Positions 5,070 through 5,084 of a DNA stretch of 5,084 bases are shown one piece after another. The position numbers were made by a program, and so were the translations under genes. Every line of letters begins with the position of its first letter. The stretch's first letter is position 1. The notes beneath the pieces were generated by a model that made no database searches, was not told the DNA's origin, and was given only the letters and a program-made list of their open reading frames with translations. This DNA is from an uncultured Oscillospiraceae bacterium (GTDB lineage: Bacteria > Bacillota > Clostridia > Oscillospirales > Acutalibacteraceae), in contig USLQ01000103.1 in the NCBI GenBank assembly GCA_900555545.1, forward strand, positions 1 through 5,084. Reading direction: 5' to 3'.

Positions 5070-5084
5070 CAACACCGGCGGTGC

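Overview
The window looks like a piece of a Bacillota chromosome, most likely a Clostridia or Oscillospiraceae-type gut anaerobe. The evidence is strong AGGAGG-type ribosome binding sites about 7-11 nt from the start codons, frequent GTG/TTG starts, AT-rich intergenic spacers in otherwise roughly 50% GC coding sequence, and protein families typical of that group. Assignment to a genus is not possible from the sequence alone.

Layout. (1) Positions 1-261, minus strand: the N-terminal end of a WYL-type transcriptional regulator that runs off the left edge. (2) Positions 262-341: a short divergent intergenic region where two oppositely oriented extended -10 promoters overlap. (3) Positions 342-2535, plus strand: a complete two-component system, with the membrane sensor histidine kinase first and an OmpR/PhoB-type response regulator second, the two genes overlapping by 23 nt. 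(4) Positions 2535-2670: a weak terminator-like double hairpin, a 13-bp dyad and a candidate extended -10 promoter. (5) Positions 2671-4128, plus strand: a two-gene operon of a stand-alone E2-type acyltransferase catalytic domain (no lipoyl domain) and a small shikimate-kinase-family P-loop kinase. (6) Positions 4129-4344: a convergent non-coding gap with a small hairpin and a very strong terminator for the gene on the opposite strand. (7) Positions 4345-5052, minus strand: a CofE-like (F420-0:gamma-glutamyl ligase family) protein.

How the genes may work together. The kinase and regulator form one signalling unit: an extracytoplasmic signal leads to phosphotransfer from His274 to Asp52 of the regulator and then to winged-helix DNA binding. 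The WYL regulator is divergently transcribed from an overlapping promoter and may cross-regulate it. The E2-like and shikimate-kinase-like genes are probably co-transcribed, but neither has its classical partners beside it (no E1/E3, no other aro genes). The kinase also lacks one conserved shikimate-binding arginine, so its substrate should not be taken for granted. Nothing in the window is clearly mobile: no IS, CRISPR, tRNA or rRNA was seen. No striking new multi-gene system is evident; the most interesting points are the altered active-site residues in the E2-like/kinase operon and the shared divergent promoter region.
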